NCBI GenBank assembly: GCA_022376925.1
Contig: JAIOJX010000004.1
Coordinates: 126,257,123 to 126,321,122 of the forward strand
Reading direction: 5' to 3'
Source: Tragulus kanchil
Lineage: Eukaryota; Chordata; Mammalia; Artiodactyla; Tragulidae
DNA: 64,000 nt
Shown here in pieces: positions 23,251 through 34,887 of the stretch (position 1 is its first letter; each line of letters opens with the position of its first letter). The notes beneath the pieces are model-generated. The model was not told the origin of the DNA. It saw only the letters and a list, made by a program, of their open reading frames with translations, and made no database searches. The translations under genes were made by a program, and so were the position numbers.

Positions 23251-24425
23251 CCCAATGTAATGGGCAAGCAAAGGCCTCTTCACTGACAGATATTAGGACC
23301 CTAATTATGAGGAGAACAGTTCTGATGGGGAAAGTGATGAGTAAGAGAAGTTAGGTTATTTGCAGGGAATGCCAGTATGCAGGGCAGAAGATCCCTCTAC
23401 TCTAACTTGGTAGGTATATCAAATGCTTCCACAAGGGTGGTCATTAGTATGAGGGGATGGTCTCATGTTCAATTCTCACAGGAAAGATCAAGAAAAGATA
23501 CCTGGGCCGAGCAGACAAATATCTTTTCACACTAGCAATAAGCGCTGCCTGCAGCCCTGCCTCTCTGAGACCTCCTCCGAGGATGACTAGGTAGCTAGTT
23601 ACTGATAAAAGCCTGGGCCTGAAATAGCCCCACTCATAAAATTAGCAGTTTATAGGCTTAGACTATCACCTTTGACAAACATTGATAGAGATGTTTACCT
23701 AGGCGCTAATACAGAGCAGAAAAGCTCTTCCGCTGTGCATTTTTAGTTATAGTCTAACACACTCTTTACAACTCGTAGTTCCCTTTGTAGATTAAGAATT
23801 GTTAAAAATGTTTTCTGTACAAACACATGTTTCCCCCACCGAGGACAAAGGCGTTTACCTAGGCACTAGTAGAGGAGCAAAAACCTCCAATAATAACCAC
23901 TTTTGAGTCTTCAGAGAAGCAAAAAGCTCTTGTAACAACCATTTTTATGATTACTAGTTAACTTGAGATTTCTAGTCAAGAAAATATAAAAGTGTAAGGT
24001 AAGATTGTGCGGCAGGCTCACTCATGGAGATTGGCTGCGCCCGATGTGAGATCGAGACTCTACAGCTCTGGGGTAAGAACTTCTGCTTGCATTTAATTGA
24101 GCTCTGATTTTACTTAATTGAGTTCTGATTTTGCTTAAGAGGTTCTGATTATTTGATTGAGTTCTGATTATTTGTGCTTGCTTTTATTTGAGTTCTGATT
24201 AATGCAATCTTGATTCTGATTATTATATGTTCTATGATTAATAAAGCTACTCTTGGTTTGACAATACTAGAGACCACGACACTTTATTGTCCAAGTCTGA
24301 GACTCACGACTCTGAGGGGACTGCACTGTGACTGTAAAAGGCCTCTGCTCTATTTAAGATGGTTCCTCTTAGTGAGAACTAATAGAATAGGAATCAGAGT
24401 AAGCTGCAGCACAGTGTCCGCGACA
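23251..24425 (+). mobile_element. Solo LTR-like endogenous retroviral element, ~1.18 kb
   Basis: Insert splitting the third 55-bp unit. Retroviral LTR order on the plus strand: a TATA-like box (23984-23991, 'atataaaa'), a downstream R-like region, AATAAA at 24239-24244 and a right end 'tgtccgcgaca' in CA. The left edge is uncertain (TG at 23248 or 23256) and no clean target-site duplication is seen. Inside are a repeated 'gtttacctaggc' module (about 23693 and 23850) and five 'ttctgatt' units at 24100-24210. No internal viral genes are present. The terminal structure is inference; the family is not named. Confidence 0.6.
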
Positions 24426-24504
24426 CCTACATAAGGACATGGGACTTGTATACAGAGATATGTGTTCAGTGGATTCTGATAACTTCCACTCCAGCACTTA
24501 TTAT

Positions 24505-24725
24505 ATATTTTAAAATTTTATTTTTAGCTTTCTATCTGTATTGGATTTATAGTCAATTGAGAAGGTTGTAATAGTTTCAGGCAGACAGCAAAGGGACTCA
24601 GCGGTACGTATACATGTATCCATTTCCCCCCAAACTCTCCCACCCAGTCTGCCACGTAACACTGTGCAGAGTTCCCTGTGCTGCACAGTAAGACTTGGTT
24701 GGTTAGCACTTATTGAACTTTTTAA
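24505..24725 (-). repeat. L1-like 3' fragment
   Basis: Plus strand resembles antisense L1 3' sequence of cetartiodactyls: 'ggatttatagtcaattgag', 'tagtttcaggcagacagc', 'agagttccctgtgctgcac'. Image at 25583-25803. Diverged, so the exact subfamily is unknown. Confidence 0.5.
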
Positions 24726-24730
24726 CCATC

Positions 24731-24932
24731 TGTTAGTTTCTCAGTCATGTTTGACTCTTTGTGACCCCATGCACTGTAAACTTGGTAGGTTCCTCTGTCC
24801 ATGGTATTCTCCAGGCAAAATTACTGGAGTGCATTGCCGTTCCTTTCTCCAAGGGCTCTTCCTGATCCAGGGATAGAAGCCAGGTCTCCTGTATTGCAGG
24901 CAAATTCTTTACCATGTGAGCCACCAGAAAGG
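24731..24932 (-). repeat. Bov-tA SINE
   Basis: Antisense Bov-tA with 'gaccccatgcactgtaaac', 'ctctgtccatggtattc' and 'gagccaccagaaagg'. Image at 25809-26010. Confidence 0.88.
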
Positions 24933-24938
24933 CCCCAT

Positions 24939-24989
24939 CAGATCTTATCAGGAGTCAGATCTTACCAGGAGTCAGATCTTACCAGGAGT
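24939..24989 (+). repeat. 17-bp tandem repeat, 3 units
   Basis: Three 17-mers, the first 'cagatcttatcaggagt' and the next two 'cagatcttaccaggagt'. It starts right after the SINE end. Image at 26017-26067. Confidence 0.9.
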
Positions 24990-25311
24990 GCATACATTTC
25001 CACCTTAGATTCTATAGAATCCAGTAGGTTGACTGGAACATTGGAGATATCTAGGAAGTGTATAGTAAACTGAAATATGAAACTTAAACTTGCACAGTTC
25101 AACCCTTATGAGAGTCAGATTTTTGATGGTTATAACTTTACATAAAAAAAAAAAATCTAAAAAAAAAAATCTTCATTTCAGCCTCATAAGAGTTTAGTGA
25201 GGCTTAAATACTAATAAAATAACATGAAAAATGTTAACTATTCTTGTAAACTCTAAAGTATAATAAAAGTTAAGTTTGAGAAAGAGTTGATATTAATATT
25301 TAATAACTTTA

Positions 25312-25538
25312 AGGGCTTCCCAGGTGGTGCCAGTGGTAAAGAACTCTCTTGCCAATGCAGGCATAAGAGAAATGGGTTCTGTCTTTGGATTGGGAAGATC
25401 CCCTAGAGAAGGGAATGGGAACCAACTTCAATATTCTTGCCTGGACAGTTCCATGGACAAAGAAACCTGCCAGGCTACAGTCCATGGAGTCACTAAAAGT
25501 TGGACACAACTGAAGGAACTTAGCATACACACAAACAT
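25312..25538 (+). repeat. Bov-tA SINE
   Basis: Sense Bov-tA: tRNA-like head 'gggcttcccaggtggtgcc', then 'gggaagatcccctagag', 'ctacagtccatggagtc' and 'ttggacacaactg'. Image at 26390-26616. Region 24990-25311 before it is unique, with two A-runs near 25145-25170. Confidence 0.9.
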
Positions 25539-26645
25539 TTCAATTTGGTTTTCTGTCTGTCATGACTTCCAGCACTTATTATATATTTTAAAATTTTATT
25601 TTTAGCTTTCTATCTGTATTGGATTTATAGTCAATTGAGAAGGTTGTAATAGTTTCAGGCAGACAGCAAAGGGACTCAGCGGTACGTATACATGTATCCA
25701 TTTCCCCCCAAACTCTCCCACCCAGTCTGCCACGTAACACTGTGCAGAGTTCCCTGTGCTGCACAGTAAGACTTGGTTGGTTAGCACTTATTGAACTTTT
25801 TAACCATCTGTTAGTTTCTCAGTCATGTTTGACTCTTTGTGACCCCATGCACTGTAAACTTGGTAGGTTCCTCTGTCCATGGTATTCTCCAGGCAAAATT
25901 ACTGGAGTGCATTGCCGTTCCTTTCTCCAAGGGCTCTTCCTGATCCAGGGATAGAAGCCAGGTCTCCTGTATTGCAGGCAAATTCTTTACCATGTGAGCC
26001 ACCAGAAAGGCCCCATCAGATCTTATCAGGAGTCAGATCTTACCAGGAGTCAGATCTTACCAGGAGTGCATACATTTCCACCTTAGATTCTATAGAATCC
26101 AGTAGGTTGACTGGAACATTGGAGATATCTAGGAAGTGTATAGTAAACTGAAATATGAAACTTAAACTTGCAAAGTTCAACCCTTATGAGAGTCAGATTT
26201 TTGATGGTTATAACTTTACATAAAAAAAAAAAATCTAAAAAAAAAAATCTTCATTTCAGCCTCATAAGAGTTTAGTGAGGCTTAAATACTAATAAAATAA
26301 CATGAAAAATGTTAACTATTCTTGTAAACTCTAAAGTATAATAAAAGTTAAGTTTGAGAAAGAGTTGATATTAATATTTAATAACTTTAAGGGCTTCCCA
26401 GGTGGTGCCAGTGGTAAAGAACTCTCTTGCCAATGCAGGCATAAGAGAAATGGGTTCTGTCTTTGGATTGGGAAGATCCCCTAGAGAAGGGAATGGGAAC
26501 CAACTTCAATATTCTTGCCTGGACAGTTCCATGGACAAAGAAACCTGCCAGGCTACAGTCCATGGAGTCACTAAAAGTTGGACACAACTGAAGGAACTTA
26601 GCATACACACAAACATTTCAATTTGGTTTTCTGTCTGTCATGACT

Positions 26646-27341
26646 CCCAGATTCTTGAATTGATCTTTGAATGTTAAATTTGTACTTCTGTCCAAGAATT
26701 TGTCATTTATCCTATACATAAATGACCACAGAAAAATGTGAAGCAGACTCTCTTCAGTATGGATATAGTCACTTATAAATTAGTACCGTCATATCTAAAT
26801 ACAGTAAGAAATGTGGTTGCATTCTGATTCAGTCTAGTTTATTTCCTGAAAGACTTCACCCAAAGTCATCTGTATTAATGTTGTACAATAGTTTATAAGC
26901 CAATGAAACTGCAGTAAGTTTTGTATTTATTTCCAAAGGAATTAAGTATTGCAACATTAATCATAGGTGTCTTTACAATTTACTTCTGATTAAAAAGCTT
27001 GTTCAACAGCTATCACATCCATGACTTGATTTTAGTGACTTATTACAGGTACTCTATTCCTATGACAGTTCTCATTGAATTACTCCTTGGTTATGAGAAT
27101 CCGCCAAGAATTCAGAGCAGTTTGATCAATATGGAAGATAGTCTTTGCCTCTAAATTTGGATTAATTTAGATTAAGCTATCTTGGATTACCCTGATGATA
27201 GAGTAGTGGCTCTTTAGTTTCTTCTACAGGAACCAATGTGTGGGATCCCCAGTAACCAATTTCTCACCTTTTACAGTGATCTAAAATGGGTCCTCAGACA
27301 GAGGAGAGTATTCGAGAGCCAAATCTATAATTTTCCCTCTG
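26646..27341. other. Unique non-coding sequence
   Basis: No gene or repeat recognised. Confidence 0.45.
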
Positions 27342-27347
27342 AGTCAC

Positions 27348-27805
27348 TGCGGGGACCTTCTGCAGAAAGGGAAGGCAGCAGGATTATCCTCGGCTGAACG
27401 GGGAGATCTCGGAGAGAGGCGAGCCTTTGCTGCCAGCCCCCCAGCCCGTCAGCATGCGCCAGGGACAATCAGACACGGCAGGGGTTCTGTCGGAGGCAGT
27501 TCCACTTTATTAATGTAAACTAACAGTTTTTATAGGCAAACGAAGGGGGATTTACAAGGGACTTCCTATAGTTACACCAATGAAGCTAAAGGTCGAACAG
27601 TTATGTATTTACATTGCAATAGGAACTCATGGTGAGCATGCATTGCCCAGAGCATGGAAACCAGGGGGATCGATCAGAAGTTTTGACAATAGACCTTAGA
27701 TCATGCCCTGTCTCTTCCTGTAGGCATCCTTTTAGCACCAAACTGCAAATATGTGCTTAAGCTTCCCTATGCTTGCAAAGGCCCTCTTTCCTTCAGGGTC
27801 CCACA
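27348..27805 (-). mobile_element. Solo LTR with 6-bp target-site duplication
   Basis: A 458-bp element on the minus strand, running from TGTGGGACCC (27805 leftward) to a CCCCGCA end at 27348. It is flanked by a perfect 6-bp duplication AGTCAC (27342-27347 and 27806-27811). On the minus strand it shows 'gcctataaaaac' (TATA-like), then AATAAA ('cattaataaagtgg'), then a GC-rich U5-like end: a complete U3-R-U5 layout. A 6-bp duplication is typical of class II (betaretrovirus-like) ERVs. No internal region is present, which implies recombination between LTRs of an older provirus. Confidence 0.88.
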
Positions 27806-27811
27806 AGTCAC

Positions 27812-28367
27812 ATGCTACCTTCTTCATGAGTTACTTAGAGTGAGAGCATGGTATTTGGGGTCCTTATCATTAGATCAGAATTGAATTATTTTTCTATATC
27901 ATGGACTCTGAAAAAGAGGACACGAGACCTGGAGTAGCCTGATAAGATTTCTAAGACCAACCTGAACTTGGACTTGTAAAAGCCACAGTGGAGACTAACA
28001 CTAAAAAAAAAAAAAAAAAGGACCAGATTATGTAGTACTCTTTTAATTAGGAAAAGGAGCTTACATACTTGTATATAATGAGATCCATTGGAAAAATTTA
28101 AGCAGATGATACATAAGTAAGTACGATGCTATGTTTACAATATGAACTTGCACTATTTTATTCATAGTAACTAAAATATAAATTGGGTAAGGAGTGTGGT
28201 ACTTGAGGTCTGACTTGAGATGGTGGTGTCTACTTACATAAGGTCAACATACATAGACGATTTGAATTTAAAGCCAAAAATCTTTTCTCTTTTCCTGACT
28301 ACTGAGGCCAGCTTTCTTTGTCCTACTAGCAGTGGTGCATTATGTATAGTTTGATTCTACTGCTATA
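27812..28367. other. Unique sequence with A17 run
   Basis: Contains a 17-A run at 28003-28019. This could be the tail of an unidentified retrocopy, but no flanking duplication was found. Confidence 0.35.
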
Positions 28368-30612
28368 GTGACTGAAAATCTTTATACACATGTACAAATA
28401 TGATAAATTCCTAGAACTGAATTTTTTGCTATAGCAACTCCACAATTTCCTTAAAAAAGGCCTCTTTCATTCTATTTAAACCAGCATTACTTGTGTATAC
28501 CTGCCCAATTTCCCAAACCTTGACCCAAAGTATTATACATAATTTTGGTATTTGTCTAATCTGCTCTATGAGACATGATATTTTATTATTGTTGCCATAT
28601 TTATTAGAAATTCCCAAGGAGGCTAAATCATTTCTCATGTGTTTATTGGCAATAAAATATGATTTATTAATACTTGCTTCTATACTTTTGCTGATTTTCC
28701 ATTGGCTACTAGAATTAGTTAAATTATAGTACTGTAGTACAATGAAATACTATTCAAACATTTAGGAGCACGGGGACATTAGAATAAAATAGAAATATTG
28801 TTATTACCACATTTTAAAGTAAATATAATATAGATTACCTTCTAAAGTATGATGTCACATTTCATTTGGGTAACAGATAAATATAATAGAGACATACACT
28901 ATTGAAAAGACATTTTCTCTCCTAACTCCTATCTTTTACAACTTGAACTTTCTTATACATCAATTCTTTTTTTTTTAAACATTTATTTTTTATTTATTTA
29001 TCTTTTTGGGGGTGGGGAGGGAGGGGGATGGGCGGGCCACTTCTATTGGTCTTTCATGTATCTATTTTCATCCGTCTTTGTTCTTTGGCCTGTGTGGGCC
29101 TCCCATCGCGGTGGTCTCTGTCGTCGCAGAGCGCCGGCTCGGGGCACATGCGCCCCAGAGCTCCGGCTCGGTAATTGGACACATTGGTCCAGCCGCTCCG
29201 CGGTACATGGGATCTTCCCAGGCCAGGGATCGAACCAGCTCCCCTTGCACTGCAAGGCGGTGTTCTTACCCACTGGACCACCAGGGGAAGCCCTATACAT
29301 CAATTCTTTCTCCTCTATTGTTTTCTAATATTTCTTCAATTTCATCAGCATCTAATTACATATATTTTTAACTTTAAAAAATTGAAGTAAAATTAACATA
29401 CAGTGTTACACTAGTTTCAGGTGTACAACATAGTGATTCAGTGTTTATATACATTATGAGAGAATAATCATGATAAGTCTTTTTTAAAAAAAATATTTTT
29501 ATCGTGACTGAAAATCTTTATACACATGTACAAATATGATAAATTCCTAGAACTGAATTTTTTGCTATAGCAACTCCACAATTTCCTTAAAAAAGGCCTC
29601 TTTCATTCTGTTTAAACCAGCATTACTTGTGTATACCTGCCCAATTTCCCAAACCTTGACCCAAAGTATTATACATAATTTTGGTATTTGTCTAATCTGC
29701 TCTATGAGACATGATATTTTATTATTGTTGCCATATTTATTAGAAATTCCCAAGGAGGCTAAATCATTTCTCATGTGTTTATTGGCAATAAAATATGATT
29801 TATTAATACTTGCTTCTATACTTTTGCTGATTTTCCATTGGCTACTAGAATTAGTTAAATTATAGTACTGTAGTACAATGAAATACTATTCAAACATTTA
29901 GGAGCACGGGGACATTAGAATAAAATAGAAATATTGTTATTACCACATTTTAAAGTAAATATAATATAGATTACCTTCTAAAGTATGATGTCACATTTCA
30001 TTTGGGTAACAGATAAATATAATAGAGACATACACTATTGAAAAGACATTTTCTCTCCTAACTCCTATCTTTTACAACTTGAACTTTCTTATACATCAAT
30101 TCTTTTTTTTTTAAACATTTATTTTTTATTTATTTATCTTTTTGGGGGTGGGGAGGGAGGGGGATGGGCGGGCCACTTCTATTGGTCTTTCATGTATCTA
30201 TTTTCATCCGTCTTTGTTCTTTGGCCTGTGTGGGCCTCCCATCGCGGTGGTCTCTGTCGTCGCAGAGCGCCGGCTCGGGGCACATGCGCCCCAGAGCTCC
30301 GGCTCGGTAATTGGACACATTGGTCCAGCCGCTCCGCGGTACATGGGATCTTCCCAGGCCAGGGATCGAACCAGCTCCCCTTGCACTGCAAGGCGGTGTT
30401 CTTACCCACTGGACCACCAGGGGAAGCCCTATACATCAATTCTTTCTCCTCTATTGTTTTCTAATATTTCTTCAATTTCATCAGCATCTAATTACATATA
30501 TTTTTAACTTTAAAAAATTGAAGTAAAATTAACATACAGTGTTACACTAGTTTCAGGTGTACAACATAGTGATTCAGTGTTTATATACATTATGAGAGAA
30601 TAATCATGATAA
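28368..30612. repeat. Tile-overlap duplication 11
   Basis: Copy A 28368-29476 and copy B 29504-30612, constant offset 1136, with one A/G difference near 28473/29609. The 27-bp filler 29477-29503 is only T and A runs plus a few bases. Confidence 0.97.
28970..29293 (-). repeat. CHR-type SINE with 16-bp target-site duplication
   Basis: Antisense CHR-type SINE: T-rich tail, 'gggggtggggagggaggg', 'ccacttctattggtctttc', 'aattggacacattggtcc', ending 'actggaccaccaggggaag'. Target-site duplication TATACATCAATTCTTT at 28954-28969 and 29294-29309. Image 30106-30429. GC-rich overlapping frames on both strands here are SINE artefacts. Confidence 0.93.
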
Positions 30613-31320
30613 TCTAGTTACCATCTATACCATACCAACTTATTAAATATTACTGACTCTATCCTCTATTCTGTAGATCGCAACCCCTTGATATATTTAT
30701 TTTATAACTGAAAAGTGTGGCCTCTTAGTGCCCTTCACCTGTTGTGCCCGTCACCCCACCCCCCTCCATCTGGCAACCACCAGTTCTTTGTGTCTATGAA
30801 TCTGATTCTGTTTTTTTCTTGTTTTGTGTTTTTGGATTCCACATATAAGTAAAATCATATTGTATTTGACCTTGTCTGCTGGCTTATTTTATTCAGCACG
30901 ATACCTTCTGGACTCGGTCGTTAGGTTACAAATGGCAAGATTTTATTCTTTTTAATGACTTAGTAATATTCCGCCACGTGTATGTGTATGTATACACACT
31001 ATCATATCTTCTTTATACATTCATCTGTCTGTGGACACTTGATCACTTTTCATGTCTTGGTTATTAAGTAATGCTGCAATGAACACAGGGTTGTCTATAT
31101 TTTTTCATATTAGTGTTTTCCTTTTCTTTTAGTAAATAACCAGAAATGGAATTGCTGAATCATATGGAAGTTCTATTTCAATTTCTTTTAAGAACATCCA
31201 TATTTTTTTCCATAGTGGTGGGAATTGTTTTGTTTTTGTTGTAGAGTTGTATAAATTCTTTATAAATTCTGTGTATTAACTGCTAATTAGGTATTGATTA
31301 TATCTTTAATAACTACTATA
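30512..31320 (-). mobile_element. Old L1 3' fragment
   Basis: Antisense L1 3' text: 'gtttcaggtgtacaacatag', 'accaccagttctttgtgtc', 'ggattccacatataagtaaa', 'ccagaaatggaattgctgaa'. 5'-truncated and with no open frame. The first about 100 bp also appear at 29376-29476. Confidence 0.85.
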
Positions 31321-31419
31321 TCCAAAATTCCAGTGAGGGCAACTTTTTTAAAAAATTTACATATTCCATATATTGTTTTATAGCTAAATCAGCTTTTATC
31401 AGTTACTACATCTTTACTA

Positions 31420-31830
31420 AGAAATTGTGGTTTAGTCGTTAAGTTGTGTCCCAACTCTTTGCAACCCCATGGACTGCAGCAAGCCAGGCTTCCCTGTCCT
31501 TCACCATCTCCTGAAACTTTCTTAAAGTCATGTCCATTGAGTTGGTGATGCCATCCAACCATCTCAACCTTTGTCATCCATTTCTCTTTCAGTCTTTTCC
31601 AGCATTAAGGTCTTTTCCAATGAGTTGCCTCTTCACATCAGGTGGCCAGAGTACTGGAACTTCAGCTCCAACATCAGTCCTTCCAATGAATACTCAGGGT
31701 TGATTTTCTTTAGGATTGACTGGTTTCATTTCCTTGCAGTCCAAGGGATTCTCAAGACTATTCTCCAACACCACAGTTCAAAAACATCAATTCTTTGGTG
31801 CTCAGCCTTCTTTATGGTCTGACTCTCACA
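31420..31830 (-). mobile_element. BovB LINE 3' fragment
   Basis: Antisense BovB 3' end: 'ccatggactgcagcaagcc', 'tcaccatctcctgaaac', 'tgaatactcagggttgatt', stopping at 'ctgactctcaca'. A second, shorter BovB copy that is independent of the one at 4-8 kb. Confidence 0.88.
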
Positions 31831-31894
31831 AATAGATCTTACAAAATAACCTCTTCTTGAAGCATTTGCCACTAACAAGTAGCATTATTTGGAT

Positions 31895-32068
31895 TGGAGC
31901 TTCCAATCCTGGCTGTGCCCCAAAATCATTAGAAGAGTTTGGAAAACATATAAATTCCAAGTTCTACTTGTGACAGTTTAGTTAAAGAAATATGGGATGT
32001 GCTTCAAAATCTGTATTTTTAGAAGTCTCCCAATTGACTAAGATGCATAAGTTTGAAAACCAATTTTG
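31895..32068. repeat. MER5-like hAT MITE
   Basis: Shows the MER5A pattern: 'tcctggctgtgcccc' and 'atcattagaagagtttgg' near one end, 'cttcaaaatctgtattttt' and 'agaagtctccc' near the other. Confidence 0.5.
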
Positions 32069-32098
32069 AACTTATCATAACTAATTTCTTTAAGGTTT

Positions 32099-32366
32099 TT
32101 TTTTTTTTTGCCACTTCTATTGGTCTTTCATTTATTTGTTTTCATCCATCTTTGTTCTTTGGCCTGTGTAGGCCTCCCATTGCAGTGGCCTCTCTTGTTG
32201 TAGAGCACTGGCTCTGGGCACATGCGCTCCAGAGCTCCGGCTCGGTGATTGGACACATCGGTCCAGCCACTCCGCAGCACGTGGGATCTTCCCAGGCCAG
32301 GGATCCAACCAGCACCCCTTGCACTGCAAGGAGATGCCCTTAACCACTGGACCATCAGGAAAGCCC
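32099..32366 (-). repeat. CHR-type SINE
   Basis: Antisense: T14 run, 'ccacttctattggtctttc', 'gattggacacatcggtcc', ending 'cactggaccatcaggaaagc'. Target-site duplication not clear. Confidence 0.88.
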
Positions 32367-32614
32367 CATAAATAATTCAAAAAAATTTTTTTTTAGTATA
32401 TTTGAAGCTTTATCTCAAAATATTTTTATATTGGAAGTGAATCATCCCTCGAGATATTTGATATTTTCATACTGGCCTTACTTAAATGCAAAAAATTCTA
32501 CAAAAATCTAAAGTGTGTCACTGTATGCTGGTACAATTTGCCCTTAAAAACAAACTTTGGCTTCCTTAGATAAAATAAAGTCATCTGGTCATTGCAGGTT
32601 ATAGGCTTAATGAA
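32367..32614. other. Unique AT-rich sequence
   Basis: Nothing recognised. Confidence 0.4.
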
Positions 32615-34824
32615 AGTCAGAACCAACAGGAAATAGTTGCATTCTATCTGTCTTTCTAAATGCTCAGTGAGAGAAAGTAGGGTTTATTGATATTATTTCA
32701 GATTTGTCGTCTGGAGAATATGGGATCTCAATCTGCCTTCTCACCTATTGAATTCCCAAACTTTCAAATTCTTTCACCTTCAGTGCTAAGATGCACTTTC
32801 TCCAGAGATTCCATGGCTTCTTGTATATACATCTGTTATTAGGCTCCTTCCTGTATTTCTCTTGGCAGCAAAAATCTGTCTTCTCCATGTTGGTATCCCC
32901 AGTATGGTGCCTAGAACACAGATGTTCAACATAGATGCACAACAGTACTACCTCATCTTGATTTCTTTGTGGTTATTCTCATCTCTGGAATACTTCTGAT
33001 TTTCCTAGGCCTACTTCTAGCCAGCATTGATACCTCCCTGACATGTATAGTCTGTGGCCCTACATGTGGAAGTTCTTAGACTACAGAAAGAGCATTTTCT
33101 ACCATATCTTTATTTTACCTCTACCATCATGCCTAGTTCCCAGTGAGATGAGAGTTTGCTGAATTGAACTGAATCTCTCTACACTAGAGAACATGTTCTA
33201 TAATTTCTTATGTTTAAAAATAGATATAATTAATGTGATGTATTGCTTGCAAAGTTGACTGGAAGATTTTTAAAGATTAAATATCTTTAAATAAAACAGA
33301 CTACACTTTAGATCTCCTCAATAGCATTTTCCTTTAAAAAGCACGGAATGCTTCAGTTTTCTGATTACCATTTTTTATATTGATTTGCACTTTCTCTTTT
33401 TTGACATAAACACAGTATAGTACCTGACCTATAGTATCTTCCTTAGGAGTAAATGCCTCTTGAGTACCTACAAATGATTAAATATTATTTAGAAGACATG
33501 AAAAAGATGGAATGGGAATATATATACTCCAGTTTTGAAGATCTGTATTTGTGCTGTGCTGAACTGTACTTAGTCGCTCAGTCGTGTCTGACACTTTGAG
33601 ACCCTTTGGACTATAGTCTGCCAGCTTCTCTGTCTGTGAGATTTTTCAGGCAGGAATACTGGAGTGGGTTGCCATTTCCTCTCAAGAGGATCTTCCTGAC
33701 TTTGGGATTGAACTCTCCTCTGCAGTCAGAACCAACAGGAAATAGTTGCATTCTATCTGTCTTTCTAAATGCTCAGTGAGAGAAAGTAGGGTTTATTGAT
33801 ATTATTTCAGATTTGTCGTCTGGAGAATATGGGATCTCAATCTGCCTTCTCACCTATTGAATTCCCAAACTTTCAAATTCTTTCACCTTCAGTGCTAAGA
33901 TGCACTTTCTCCAGAGATTCCATGGCTTCTTGTATATACATCTGTTATTAGGCTCCTTCCTGTATTTCTCTTGGCAGCAAAAATCTGTCTTCTCCATGTT
34001 GGTATCCCCAGTATGGTGCCTAGAACACAGATGTTCAACATAGATGCACAACAGTACTACCTCATCTTGATTTCTTTGTGGTTATTCTCATCTCTGGAAT
34101 ACTTCTGATTTTCCTAGGCCTACTTCTAGCCAGCATTGATACCTCCCTGACATGTATAGTCTGTGGCCCTACATGTGGAAGTTCTTAGACTACAGAAAGA
34201 GCATTTTCTACCATATCTTTATTTTACCTCTACCATCATGCCTAGTTCCCAGTGAGATGAGAGTTTGCTGAATTGAACTGAATCTCTCTACACTAGAGAA
34301 CATGTTCTATAATTTCTTATGTTTAAAAAATAGATATAATTAATGTGATGTATTGCTTGCAAAGTTGACTGGAAGATTTTTAAAGATTAAATATCTTTAA
34401 ATAAAACAGACTACACTTTAGATCTCCTCAATAGCATTTTCCTTTAAAAAGCACGGGAATGCTTCAGTTTTCTGATTACCATTTTTTATATTGATTTGCA
34501 CTTTCTCTTTTTTGACATAAACACAGTATAGTACCTGACCTATAGTATCTTCCTTAGGAGTAAATGCCTCTTGAGTACCTACAAATGATTAAATATTATT
34601 TAGAAGACATGAAAAAGATGGAATGGGAATATATATACTCCAGTTTTGAAGATCTGTATTTGTGCTGTGCTGAACTGTACTTAGTCGCTCAGTCGTGTCT
34701 GACACTTTGAGACCCTTTGGACTATAGTCTGCCAGCTTCTCTGTCTGTGAGATTTTTCAGGCAGGAATACTGGAGTGGGTTGCCATTTCCTCTCCAAGAG
34801 GATCTTCCTGACTTTGGGATTGAA
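32615..34824. repeat. Tile-overlap duplication 12
   Basis: Copy A 32615-33712 and copy B 33724-34824, offset 1109-1112. All differences are single-base runs (A5/A6, G2/G3, C1/C2); two of them fall in the last 360 bp of copy A. The 11-bp filler 'ctctcctctgc' looks like a collapsed reading of 34829-34847 ('ctcctgtgtctgctgc'). Confidence 0.97.
32860..33175 (+). repeat. L2 LINE fragment
   Basis: Contains 'atggtgcctagaacacag' and a second, weaker L2-like part near 33105-33170. Image at 33969-34285. Confidence 0.45.
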
Positions 34825-34887
34825 TCCCCATCTCCTGTGTCTGCTGCACTGGCAGGTGAATTCTTTACTGACCGAGCTATCGGAGAA
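34672..34887 (-). repeat. Bov-tA SINE
   Basis: Antisense Bov-tA from 'gaactgtacttagtcgctc' to 'gaccgagctatcgg'. A cut-off image (33560-33712) ends tile 12. Confidence 0.88.

Larger units (their letters stand above)
24490..26645. repeat. Tile-overlap duplication 10
   Basis: Copy A 24490-25567 abuts copy B 25568-26645 with constant offset 1078, no filler and a single obvious substitution (near 25094/26172, C/A). The junction reads 'gact|tccag' where copy B continues 'gact|cccag'. Confidence 0.97.

Noticed and set aside
27880..28019. Processed pseudogene ending in A17
   Set aside because: No recognisable coding text, no AATAAA at the right distance and no flanking duplication.
28969..30440. 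Dense GC-rich overlapping frames on both strands
   Set aside because: All lie inside one CHR-type SINE shown twice; GC-rich SINEs lack stops by chance.
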